From: Novosphingobium sp.
GTDB taxonomy: Bacteria > Pseudomonadota > Alphaproteobacteria > Sphingomonadales > Sphingomonadaceae
DNA length: 64,000 nucleotides
Reading direction: 5' to 3'
Assembly (NCBI GenBank): GCA_017744735.1
Contig: JAGIAR010000001.1
Location: 372,001-436,000 of the forward strand
Shown: one piece after another, positions 56,991 to 64,000 of the stretch
Layout of the letters: each line of letters begins with the position of its first letter
How positions within the stretch are numbered: the stretch's first letter is position 1
The notes under the pieces: generated by a model
The model's input: only the letters and a program-made list of their open reading frames with translations
Told to the model about the DNA's origin: nothing
The model's database searches: none
Translations under genes and position numbers: made by a program

Positions 56991-57006
56991 AGTGCCAATT
57001 GGGACG
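56991..57006. promoter_or_regulatory. Operator-like palindrome AGTGCCAATTGGGACG
   Basis: Imperfect member of the AGTCCCAT family: GCCAATTGGGAC with arms CCAATTGG. It lies next to the stronger palindrome at 57011. Confidence 0.45.
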
Positions 57007-57010
57007 TTTT

Positions 57011-57030
57011 ATAGTCCTATATGGGACTAT
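57011..57030. promoter_or_regulatory. Operator-like palindrome ATAGTCCTATATGGGACTAT
   Basis: Best member of the family, with perfect 7-bp arms ATAGTCC/GGACTAT. It lies upstream of the TonB receptor gene. Together with the sites at 53493 and 58531 it defines a TAGTCCCATATGGGACTA consensus. Confidence 0.7.
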
Positions 57031-57080
57031 GTCAACCGGTTGAAAAGCGGCTGACGTCGCCAGCTCTGAAGGTGGCTGGA

Positions 57081-58412
57081 TCAGTCGGGCAAGAGCGTGC
57101 TGTCGGCCGGAAACGCCGCGCCCAGCGGCGCATCCGGATGAACCGGCGGACGCAAAGCGAGCAGCAGCACCGCGCCGGCCGCGCAGCCGATACCGACCCC
57201 GTAGAGGACCGGTGTAAATGTGCCGAACCGGTCGTAGTAGGCTCCGGCAAGCACCGGCGCGGCCGCGCCGAGGGTCGATTGCACCGCCGAAGCGAGGCCG
57301 TATACCGAGGCGTAAGCACGCGCTCCGAACCAATTGCCGAGGAGCGTCACCATGCAGACCATCGAACTTGATCCGCCGATGCCCAGCAGAGCTACGCTGG
57401 CATAAAGCAGCCACGGGTGGTTCGCATGGGCGAACAGCACGATGCCGGTCGCCTGGCAGGCCATCGCCGCGACCCACAAATACTGGGGATCTATTCGGTC
57501 GCCGAGATAGCCTGCAGCCATATGGGCAGCGAGGCCGATCGCGACCGCGGCCGACAGCAAATAGGCGGCCGTTTGCAGCGAATAGCCGAGATCGCGGATC
57601 TGCAGCGCGCCTTGGGCGAGAAAGATCACATAGGCGCCGCTGAACCCGACCGCGCATAACATTAACAGCCAAAATGCCGGTGACCGCAACACCTGCCCGG
57701 AGGTCCAGTCTTGGGTGGTAAGATGCACCCGCCGGCGGACATTATGCGCTTCCGCCGGTACGCCTTCCTCCAGCGCGCTTTCCGCGCCGCCATCGGGGCT
57801 CTGCCCGATATCTTCCGGACGATCCTTCACGAAGAGCAGGCTGATCGCTGAGGCCAGCAACGCGAAGACGGCGATAAGCCACCAGCCGTACCGCCAATCG
57901 CCATTGGCGGCGGCGACCACTTTTTCTAGCAGAGGGGCGCTCACAACTCCGCCGATCGTGCCACCCGACAGCACCACCGCCAGCGCGAGCGAGCGGCGCC
58001 GCACGAACCAAAAGGTGACGCCGGCCTGCGCTGGGATCGGCCCCCCGATCGCGTCCGAGGTGCCGATCGCGATCCCCGCCACCAGCAACAGCATCACCGG
58101 GGTGGTAACGATCGTCGCCATCGCGGCGGCGGCGGCCGCCAGCAGGAAATTTCCCAGGGCCAGCGTGTTGCGAATGCCCACCTTTGCGATCAACTTCGCG
58201 ACCAGCGGCCCGGGCAGACCGGTCATCGCCATAAACAGCGCATAAGCGACCGCCAGCGTCGTCCGGCTGAAATGAAACTCATCCGCCATATACACGTTGA
58301 GGAAGCTCAACCCGTACATCGGCAGGGCCAGGTTAACCGCCATGATCGCCCAGAAGGCCGCGACCAGCCGCCAGCCGTAAAAACCTTTCCGCAGCGCGCG
58401 CTCGCCGTTCAT
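57081..58412 (-). CDS. MFS transporter (OFA/monocarboxylate type)
   Basis: Inner-membrane carrier of 443 residues with about twelve segments. FYGWRLVAAFWAIMAVNLALP and FWFVRRRSLALAVVLSGG are typical of MFS carriers for oxalate, monocarboxylates and aromatic acids. Its start lies 119 bp from a family palindrome at 58531, so it is probably in the same regulon as the TonB receptor. The ribosome site is weak. Confidence 0.88.
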   Translation of the reverse strand: MNGERALRKGFYGWRLVAAFWAIMAVNLALPMYGLSFLNVYMADEFHFSRTTLAVAYALFMAMTGLPGPLVAKLIAKVGIRNTLALGNFLLAAAAAAMATIVTTPVMLLLVAGIAIGTSDAIGGPIPAQAGVTFWFVRRRSLALAVVLSGGTIGGVVSAPLLEKVVAAANGDWRYGWWLIAVFALLASAISLLFVKDRPEDIGQSPDGGAESALEEGVPAEAHNVRRRVHLTTQDWTSGQVLRSPAFWLLMLCAVGFSGAYVIFLAQGALQIRDLGYSLQTAAYLLSAAVAIGLAAHMAAGYLGDRIDPQYLWVAAMACQATGIVLFAHANHPWLLYASVALLGIGGSSSMVCMVTLLGNWFGARAYASVYGLASAVQSTLGAAAPVLAGAYYDRFGTFTPVLYGVGIGCAAGAVLLLALRPPVHPDAPLGAAFPADSTLLPD

Positions 58413-58724
58413 CTAACCGAATTCCCGGACACTTGCGGACGTCGATAAATCGGACTGTCTCCTGTCATCGTCCATCCTTTCGCTTCCGCGCCTCGAGGAT
58501 TCTCCGTCGACACCCGTAATGGAACTAAACGGTCCCATATGGTACTTGTCAAGCGATCGCGGAGGCCGGGTATTGATTCGCGAGACTTTCGGGATCAGGT
58601 GCTTCCGCAAGCGGGGTGAGCGCCCGCTCTGGCTTGACCGGCACAGGGCTATTCATTCATTGCGCGCCACGAATGCCTGCGGGCCGCCGCCCGAAAATGC
58701 GAAGGCGAGAGGAGACCGACAACC
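58413..58724. promoter_or_regulatory. Divergent promoter region between MFS gene and MarR gene
   Basis: A 312-bp region. It carries GGTCCCATATGGTACTT at 58531-58547 and a half-site-like TAATGGAACTA at 58517-58527. The remainder shows no gene. It probably controls both the MFS gene and the MarR regulator (autoregulation). Confidence 0.6.
58531..58547. promoter_or_regulatory. Operator-like palindrome GGTCCCATATGGTACTT
   Basis: Matches the AGTCCCATATGGGACT consensus at all but two or three positions, with the central CCATATGG intact. Confidence 0.65.
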
Positions 58725-59237
58725 ATGTCGCGCAGCGAAGACGAGAACCCGACCAGCGAAGGCCTGCTGCCGGAGGATCTGCGGCTCAGGTTAATGGCGG
58801 AGCCCGACGAATGGATTGGCTTTCGGATGATCCTGATCGGCAATTATTTCTCTGCGCCGCTGTTCGCCCGCCTGCAGAAAGACTACGGATTGCTGCGTGA
58901 CGAATTCGTGGTACTCGCCAATCTGCAGAATTATGGACCGCTGACCGCTAACGTCATCTGCGGCCTCAGCGGAAGGCCCAAGAACAGCATCAGCCGCGGC
59001 GTCATCAAGCTGACCAAGGAGAAGATGGTCGTCGCCCGGACCGACCCGGGCGATCGCCGGAACGTCATTCTGACAATCACTGACAAAGGCCGCAGCCTGT
59101 TCAACGAAGTCATCGAGCTGTTTCGCGAACGCGAAAAGCTGTTATTCGGCGCATTGACCGCGCGCGAGACCACAACGCTCGACCGGCTGCTGGCGAAGAT
59201 CCTGCTCAATTGGCACGGCGGCTCGCAAAATATGTGA
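58725..59237 (+). CDS. MarR-family transcriptional regulator
   Basis: Winged-helix regulator of 170 residues: LLRDEFVVLANLQNYGPLTA leads into the recognition helix SGRPKNSISRGVIKLTKE and the wing RTDPGDRRNVILTITDKGRS. AGAGGAG precedes the ATG by about 8 nt. Divergent from the MFS gene. MarR dimers bind 15-20 bp palindromes like those found at three nearby promoters, so this is the best candidate reader. Its ligand is probably an aromatic or carboxylic pathway intermediate (inference). Confidence 0.9.
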   Translation: MSRSEDENPTSEGLLPEDLRLRLMAEPDEWIGFRMILIGNYFSAPLFARLQKDYGLLRDEFVVLANLQNYGPLTANVICGLSGRPKNSISRGVIKLTKEKMVVARTDPGDRRNVILTITDKGRSLFNEVIELFREREKLLFGALTARETTTLDRLLAKILLNWHGGSQNM

Positions 59238-59240
59238 GCC

Positions 59241-59693
59241 TTAGCTGCTCAAAGTCCACTCGGTGCTGTCAGGCTGGTAACTGGACTCCGATTCAGCGCG
59301 CTGGCCTTGGCCCAATTGGACTATCTTCTCAGTAGATACCTGGTCCAAGCTGCCGCGCTCGTCTTCAGTTAAGACGAACAAATTGGTGCAAGTTCGACAA
59401 CCGTATAAGGGCACCCCAGCGCACGCTTTTAGCGAGGTTAAGAGTTCCTTGAACCGCGCGCTGCCCCGGTTGATCGAGCTTTCGCAGCGGACGTCGCGCG
59501 GAAGACTGCCGATCTCCATGCTTGGCAATAGGTCTTGGGCCACTGGGAGCGCGCCCGACAAGATTCTACCTTCAATGTCTGAGCGGATGCGTTCGTGCAT
59601 CGAAGCGGTCACGCGAGCATCTTCTCCAGAGCAGCACGGTATCGATCGACGATCTGGTCGCGCGCGACATGCTTTCCTCCGAACAGGACCCAT
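59241..59693 (-). pseudogene. Possible decayed GntR-family regulator
   Basis: Frame of up to 150 codons. The segment MHERIRSDIEGRILSGALP is like the start of GntR/HutC-type winged helices, but the expected HTH (a VSRxTVR-like motif) does not follow in any frame. The C-terminal half (SLKACAGVPLYGCRTCTNL) contains four cysteines and is unrecognised. It may be a truncated regulator or a short hypothetical protein. Confidence 0.35.
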
Positions 59694-59762
59694 CCGCGAT
59701 CCCTTAGCTAACGATCCGGCCCCCTGCTGTCACGCCTGTCGATTTCGTGCATAAGGGAGCCG

Positions 59763-61100
59763 ATGGCTCGCGACGATCGGGCCCGCGGGGGTGAGGACAT
59801 GGCAAGCGACAAGCCGGAAAGCACGGCGCTGCTGCGGCGAAGAGTCGAGCGCAAACTGGCCCTTTGGCTGATCTTCCCGATCGCGCTGATCACCTTCGTC
59901 AACTCCATCGACCGAGTGAATATAAGCTACGCAGGTAGCGCGATGTCTGCCGACCTTGGGCTTTCCCCGGGACAATTCGGGCAAGGCGTCAGCCTGTTCT
60001 TTGTCGCCTACCTGTTGTTCCAATATCCCCATGTTCGCCTGCTTAAGACTTTGGGGATCAAGCTCTGGATTCTGCTTTCGATGCTCCTCTGGGCCTGCTC
60101 CGGGGTGTGGATGGCCTATGTCGGTAGTCCAGGTGAATTCTATGCCGCGCGCTTCCTGCTGGGAATGGCGGAGGCTGGTTTCGCCCCGGGGATGACCTGG
60201 GTGATTTCGCGGTGGGCGCCGCCGTCGATCAGGGCACGCGCGCTCGCGGGGGCACTGGTCGCCGTTCCGCTATCGATGGTGCTTGGCGGTCCGCTATGCG
60301 GCTGGCTGTTGGGGATCGCCAATCCGCTGGGGATGGATGCGTGGCGCTTCATGTTCTTGATGCTGGCGGTTCCAAACGTTGTGCTGGCGGTTGGCGCAGC
60401 GCTTTACCTTGTTGATCTCCCAGCCAGGGCATCGTGGTTGTCGGAGGATGAGAAAGACTGGCTCGCCGAAGGGGCCGGGGAGAACGAGATCCGGGACACC
60501 GCTGCGCAGTCATTGCGCGGGATAGCCCGCGATCCTTGGCTGTGGCGATGCTCGGTCGCGTGGCTTTTGATCATGACCGGATCCTACGCCCTGGCGTTCT
60601 GGCTGCCACAGATTGTCCGAAAGCTCGACGTAGGCAGCAGCGAATTGATGATCGGTACGGTCAGCGCCCTGCCCCTGCTGGGTCTTGCTATCGGCCTTAT
60701 CGCGAACAGCCGACGCTCGGACCGGAAAGGAGAACGCCCACTCCACACTGGCATCCCTGCGGCGGCGGCCGGCGTGGCAATGCTTGCGGCGGCCTTTCTC
60801 CAGTCGAGTTGGCCCGTCCTCGCGCTTCTGTGCATTGCCGGGTTTGGCATCGGGGCAGCGCAGGGTGTGTTTTGGGCAGTGCCGGGCTCCGTGCGGTTGG
60901 GCGGAGGCCAGGTACCGGCAGGAGCAATCGCGCTGATCAGCATGTTCGGAACCGCAGGCGGGATCATCGGGCCGTGGCTGACGGGACTGCTGGTAACCCG
61001 GACCAACAGCTTTTCGCTTGCGATCGGCCTGCTGGCGCTGCTTCTTATCCTCGCCTTGCCGGTGCTGAGCCTGAAACCCGCAAGGGCGGCGGAGAATTGA
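59763..61100 (+). CDS. MFS transporter of the ACS (anion:cation symporter) type
   Basis: Carrier of 445 residues with about twelve segments. FVNSIDRVNISYAGSAMSADLGLSPGQFGQ is the N-terminal signature of ACS carriers for glucarate, phthalate and other organic anions. ATG at 59763 follows AAGGGAG closely; ATG at 59799 after GGTGAGGAC is an alternative. It leads a + strand unit with the DUF3237 and SnoaL-like genes. Confidence 0.9.
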   Translation: MARDDRARGGEDMASDKPESTALLRRRVERKLALWLIFPIALITFVNSIDRVNISYAGSAMSADLGLSPGQFGQGVSLFFVAYLLFQYPHVRLLKTLGIKLWILLSMLLWACSGVWMAYVGSPGEFYAARFLLGMAEAGFAPGMTWVISRWAPPSIRARALAGALVAVPLSMVLGGPLCGWLLGIANPLGMDAWRFMFLMLAVPNVVLAVGAALYLVDLPARASWLSEDEKDWLAEGAGENEIRDTAAQSLRGIARDPWLWRCSVAWLLIMTGSYALAFWLPQIVRKLDVGSSELMIGTVSALPLLGLAIGLIANSRRSDRKGERPLHTGIPAAAAGVAMLAAAFLQSSWPVLALLCIAGFGIGAAQGVFWAVPGSVRLGGGQVPAGAIALISMFGTAGGIIGPWLTGLLVTRTNSFSLAIGLLALLLILALPVLSLKPARAAEN

Positions 61101-61126
61101 AGAAGCCTGGAAGTTCATCGGATGGG

Positions 61127-61609
61127 ATGGAGGAGCCTTTGGAAAAACCTGCGCTGGAACTGGCGTTCTGCATCCGGTTGGATTTCGCCGACGGACCGCG
61201 TCTGCGCTTTAATCCGGCCCAAATGGATTTCACCCGCGGTTTCGTGGCCGTCACCGGCGGTGAAATCAACGGTGCCCGACTTTCGGGCCGCGTCGTCCCT
61301 TACTCAGGTGGAGACTGGCCGCGCATCTGGGCCAGCGGGCTGATCGAGTTCGAGGCCCACTACATGCTTGAAGCTCACGACGGCACCCCGATCTACATCC
61401 ATAATCGCGGCATAGCCTATTCGAACCCGGAAACGCTGGCGCGCATCGAGGCCGGCGAGAGCGTTGCGCGGGATGACAGCTATTGCCGGATCACGCCCCG
61501 CTTCGAGGCTCCCAGCGGACCGCACGATTGGCTGAATCGCACCATTTTCGTGGGCACTGCGGAACGACGCGGAGCTTCCACCTTCTTCGACTATTATGCG
61601 GTGACCTGA
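61127..61609 (+). CDS. DUF3237 family protein
   Basis: Protein of 160 residues resembling DUF3237/UPF0311: LELAFCIRLDF, GGEINGARLSGRVVPYSGGDW, then IYIHNRGIAYSNPETL and the terminal RTIFVGTAERRG. The start may be the ATG at 61127 or a TTG at 61097 that overlaps the MFS stop. Members occur in aromatic and lignin-related clusters with unknown activity. It ends 3 nt before the SnoaL-like gene. Confidence 0.82.
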   Translation: MEEPLEKPALELAFCIRLDFADGPRLRFNPAQMDFTRGFVAVTGGEINGARLSGRVVPYSGGDWPRIWASGLIEFEAHYMLEAHDGTPIYIHNRGIAYSNPETLARIEAGESVARDDSYCRITPRFEAPSGPHDWLNRTIFVGTAERRGASTFFDYYAVT

Positions 61610-61612
61610 AAG

Positions 61613-62128
61613 ATGCCCCAGTTCTTGTCGGTTGCCGACCAACTTTCTATCCGCGATGTCATCGCGCTCTATGCATGGACGCTGGACACAGGCGATGTCG
61701 AGGGGTTCGTTTCCTGCTTTTGCAGCGACGGCGCCCTAATCTGGGACGCGTTCGAAGAGCCAATGCGCTGGGAAGGGACGGAGGCGCTGCGGCACTTCGC
61801 GACGTATTTCCGTAACCTTCCGACGTCCGCCGGCCGCCAGCATCATGTAACCAATATCCTGGTCGAGCCATGTGAGGATGGGGCCCGGAGCAAGTCCTAT
61901 GCCGCCGTTGCGTTGCGGCAGGGCGACGGCCCTCATCTGCTCAACGTGATGGGTTACTATGAAGACCGGTTTCGTCTTGAGGACGGCCGCTGGCGATTGG
62001 CCGAACGGTTCATCCGGGACTGGTCCGGGCCGGTCCTTGCAAACTTCGCCGGCCAGACCGGCGAGCGCATTGCGCGGCCGATGCCCGCGCCGCTGGCCGG
62101 CGCGATTCACGAGCCTCGCTCCCGCTAG
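61613..62128 (+). CDS. SnoaL-like (NTF2-fold) protein
   Basis: Protein of 171 residues with the SnoaL/SCD-like pattern: QLSIRDVIALYAWTLDTGDVEG, then HHVTNILVE and a terminal DGRWRLAERFIRD. The fold occurs in cyclases, dehydratases and small ring-opening enzymes. It follows the DUF3237 gene by 3 nt and its end overlaps the convergent SDR gene by 4 nt. Confidence 0.85.
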   Translation: MPQFLSVADQLSIRDVIALYAWTLDTGDVEGFVSCFCSDGALIWDAFEEPMRWEGTEALRHFATYFRNLPTSAGRQHHVTNILVEPCEDGARSKSYAAVALRQGDGPHLLNVMGYYEDRFRLEDGRWRLAERFIRDWSGPVLANFAGQTGERIARPMPAPLAGAIHEPRSR

Positions 62129-62913
62129 AAGGTCGAAGTGGTCGCGCCGCCGTCGATAACCAGGCTTTGGCCGGTGATGTAATTGGCGAATTCGCTACAG
62201 AACATCGCGACGAACGCCCCGACATCGTCGCAATCGCCGAAGCGCTCGCTGGCGATGCGCCACTCGCGGGAGAATTCGGCGACCTCCTGCTCGTAAGTCG
62301 TACCCTTCGCCTGTGCGCGCTCGCCGAACTGTTTTTCGACGAAGGCGCTGTGATGCATGCCGGGCAGCAGATTGTTGATGACGACATTGTGCTTCGCCAC
62401 CACTTTCGAAACCGCGACGGTGTAGTTCGCGAGCGCAGCCCGGGTACTGCCCGAAAGTACGCGAATTTCGCCCGGATACTTCGCCGCGACTGTCGCGATG
62501 TTGACGATCCTTCCCCATTTGCGCTCGACCATCCCGTCGAGGACGGATCGCATGAACTCGATCGGCGAAAGCAGCGAGATCTCGATCGCTTCCCGCCAAT
62601 CCTCCCGGGTGATTGCCCGATAATCGGGCGTCATCGGCGGCGGAGCACACGTGCCGACGAGGATGTCGGGATCTGGGCAAGCTGCCAGGATGCGCTCCCG
62701 GCCGTCCTCGCGGCTGTGGTCGGCACAAACCGGGGTCACGGCCGCGCCGGTTTCTTCCGCGATCTCACGGCAGGCGCGCACCAGGCGATCTTCGGTGCGG
62801 GCGGAGACGAACACCTCGACTCCTTCCCGCGCCAACGCCAATACGGCGCTGCGGCCCATGCCGGTGCTCCCACCATTGACGATGGCCTTACGCCCCCTGA
62901 TTCCGAGATCCAT
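62125..62913 (-). CDS. Short-chain dehydrogenase/reductase with atypical active site
   Basis: SDR-fold protein of 262 residues. The nucleotide-binding motif is present as GGSTGMGRSAV (TGxxxGxG-like) and the terminal FANYITGQSLVIDGG is typical. The YxxxK motif aligns to SGSTRAAL, so both the catalytic Tyr and Lys appear replaced, as in a known subgroup of SDR proteins whose motif reads NGARAGL. It may be inactive, use another mechanism, or be a binding protein. Converges with the SnoaL-like gene. Confidence 0.85.
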   Translation of the reverse strand: MDLGIRGRKAIVNGGSTGMGRSAVLALAREGVEVFVSARTEDRLVRACREIAEETGAAVTPVCADHSREDGRERILAACPDPDILVGTCAPPPMTPDYRAITREDWREAIEISLLSPIEFMRSVLDGMVERKWGRIVNIATVAAKYPGEIRVLSGSTRAALANYTVAVSKVVAKHNVVINNLLPGMHHSAFVEKQFGERAQAKGTTYEQEVAEFSREWRIASERFGDCDDVGAFVAMFCSEFANYITGQSLVIDGGATTSTF

Positions 62914-63530
62914 CTTCCGCTGCCGCCTTATGCTGTGCCGGATTGCAGTCCGGTCTCCTCAGGGGAAAATGCTAGCCTTGCCGGACTCACCCGTCCACTC
63001 ACTCGCGGCGCAACACGGGCTGCTTTCGAAATCGTATACCTGTTCAAGCTCGGCGAGCGTGCTTTTTCAAGCCAACTGTACCTGCAGCGATGCCACGCTC
63101 GAACAGCAGGTCCTCGACATTCCGGAGCGAGAGAGGAAACCGGACCTACGTCAAAACCACCAGCCGGATCACCTCGGCGAGGAGTTGACGCGTTTGAAGG
63201 CTATCCGGCTTGCGACGTGGCATCGCGCGCCCTACCCCAATCGCCCCGATTTTCAATCAAGTCCGGTTAGTCTGCCAACACCCTTGAAACGCAGGCCTGC
63301 GAAGATCGCGACAGACGCGCTCGCCAACAAACCGCACGCATCGCTTGGGCGGTGATGTCGTGTGAAGAAGTCTACGCGGCGCCGGCCGCGTGACCGTCGT
63401 CCGCGCTGCTGGGTATCGGGCTTGCGGCGGGGAGGCATTACGGCGCCCTACCCTCTAGTCCCTACCAAGAGGGCCCCTTGGTCCGACAGCATTCCCGCAG
63501 GAGTTCCATCCGACCTGATCAGGCGCCGCC
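62914..63530. other. Gene-poor stretch containing IS6 relic C
   Basis: Apart from the IS6 relic at 63080-63283, I see no gene. The open frames crossing it are antisense to the relic or GC-biased noise. Confidence 0.5.
63080..63283 (-). mobile_element. IS6-family relic C (outer end and transposase N-terminus)
   Basis: The minus strand begins with GGTGTTGGCAGACTAACCGG, then a transposase start MPRRKPDSLQTRQ (ATG at 63223) leading to LLAEVIRLVVLT, an in-frame stop, then VRFPLSLRNVEDLLFERGI. That last segment is the well-known IS6-family block (Y-x-R-F-x-LSxRxVxxxLxERGI). Coding similarity ends after ERGI, so only the first ~50 codons remain. Confidence 0.75.
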
Positions 63531-63926
63531 CTAGGCCGTGCTCGCCCAGGAACTCTTCCACATGGCGCAAATCTTGTTCCCGTCAGGATCGCGCAGATAC
63601 GCAATATATGGCTGGCCGAAGCTTTCAGGACGGAGGCCGGGCGCGCCATCGTCGCTGCCTCCGTTGGCTACGCCCGCACGGTGAAACGCATCGACCTGTT
63701 CGGTACTGACCGCACGAAACCCGATCGTGCCGCCGTTGGCGCAACTGGCCGGTTCTCCATTGCGCGGCGCGCGGACGGCGAAGCCCTGCTCGCCGGAGCG
63801 GTAGGACAGCACCGGCACGTCGGGAGAGGCGGAATTGGCGAGGCCGAGCGCACCCATCACCGCGTCGTAGAAGACCCGCGCGCGCTCTATGTCGTTGGTG
63901 CCGACAAAGACGTGATTGAACAGCAT
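63531..63926 (-). CDS. VOC-family (glyoxalase/dioxygenase fold) protein
   Basis: Protein of 131 residues: FNHVFVGTNDIERARVFYDAV at the start and YIAYLRDPDGNKICAMW at the end mark a single VOC domain with a likely metal-binding His and Glu/Asp. Such proteins include lyases, isomerases and resistance proteins; the substrate is unclear. It follows the partial gene at the window end by 6 nt, so the two are probably cotranscribed. Confidence 0.85.
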   Translation of the reverse strand: MLFNHVFVGTNDIERARVFYDAVMGALGLANSASPDVPVLSYRSGEQGFAVRAPRNGEPASCANGGTIGFRAVSTEQVDAFHRAGVANGGSDDGAPGLRPESFGQPYIAYLRDPDGNKICAMWKSSWASTA

Positions 63927-63932
63927 GCCGGA

Positions 63933-64000
63933 TCAGGCCGCGAGCGGAGTTTCGGCCGGGGTGTTCGCCGCGACGGTGCAGCCCGCCTCGTCGAGCGGGA
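63933..64000 (-). CDS. C-terminal end of a gene cut by the window edge
   Basis: The minus-strand frame from the edge reads AGCTVAANTPAETPLAA and stops at 63933, 6 nt before the VOC start. Too short to identify; included because the spacing suggests an operon with the VOC gene. Confidence 0.45.
   Translation of the reverse strand, partial: PLDEAGCTVAANTPAETPLAA

Noticed and set aside
53462-63132. 17-base match GACATTCCGGAGCGAGA at 53462 and 63116
   Set aside because: A single match of this length can occur by chance in 64 kb of GC-rich DNA; the flanks share nothing.

Overview
The window is GC-rich, densely coding bacterial DNA with no rRNA, tRNA or CRISPR array that I can see. Gene content points to an aerobic alphaproteobacterium, most likely of the Sphingomonadales. 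The indications are several TonB receptors paired with MFS carriers, a heme-PAS FixL/FixJ pair, an ectABCD-ask operon, a receiver-like plus proline-rich gene pair, and sulfatase and aromatic-type catabolic genes. The order assignment is inference from gene content; no marker gene is present.

Layout. (1) 1-6.7 kb: glycogen operon glgB-glgC-glgA-glgX on the + strand, coupled by ATGA overlaps; glgB is cut by the window edge and glgX seems to lose its C-terminal domain where an IS6-family relic begins. (2) 6.9-14.8 kb: a seven-gene - strand ectoine/hydroxyectoine operon (ectA-ectB-ectC-ectD-ask, then two MFS carriers) with a divergent MarR regulator (EctR-like). (3) 15.2-24.2 kb: a stress block with an alcohol dehydrogenase, small proteins, a lipoprotein, a host-attachment protein, Hsp20, GNAT, FixL/FixJ and UspA flanked by two paralogous small proteins. 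Its intergenic regions share a (T/C)TACGGA motif, a candidate FixJ site. (4) 24.4-27.2 kb: an IS6 transposase fragment, a large catalase, and a decayed molybdenum-hydroxylase tail. (5) 27.3-41.0 kb: a + strand chemosensory operon (soluble MCP with two signalling tips, triple-CheW protein, CheB, CheR, CheA, STAS, CheY, CheC) followed by two hybrid histidine kinases; no flagellar genes are in view. (6) 41.3-50.0 kb: a - strand sulfate-ester operon (TonB receptor, GPH-type MFS, AtsK-like dioxygenase, Cys-type arylsulfatase, DUF1254 protein, radical-SAM sulfatase activator). (7) 50.8-64 kb: a catabolic-looking island with a MoaF-like protein, three DUF8021-like paralogs, a TonB receptor, two MFS carriers, a MarR regulator, a DUF3237 protein, a SnoaL-like protein, an SDR lacking its usual Tyr and Lys, and a VOC protein. 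Three promoters in this island carry near-identical palindromes (AGTCCCATATGGGACT type), probably the operator of the local MarR protein.

How the parts fit: sections 1 and 2 handle carbon storage and osmoprotection, and section 3 looks like a low-oxygen/stress regulon built around FixLJ. Sections 6 and 7 each combine outer-membrane uptake, inner-membrane transport and enzymes for one substrate class. The least explained and most promising part is section 7: a coherent regulon with a clear operator and mostly uncharacterised enzyme families. IS6-family relics at 6.7, 24.5, about 50.7 and 63.2 kb suggest past IS-driven rearrangement at block boundaries.
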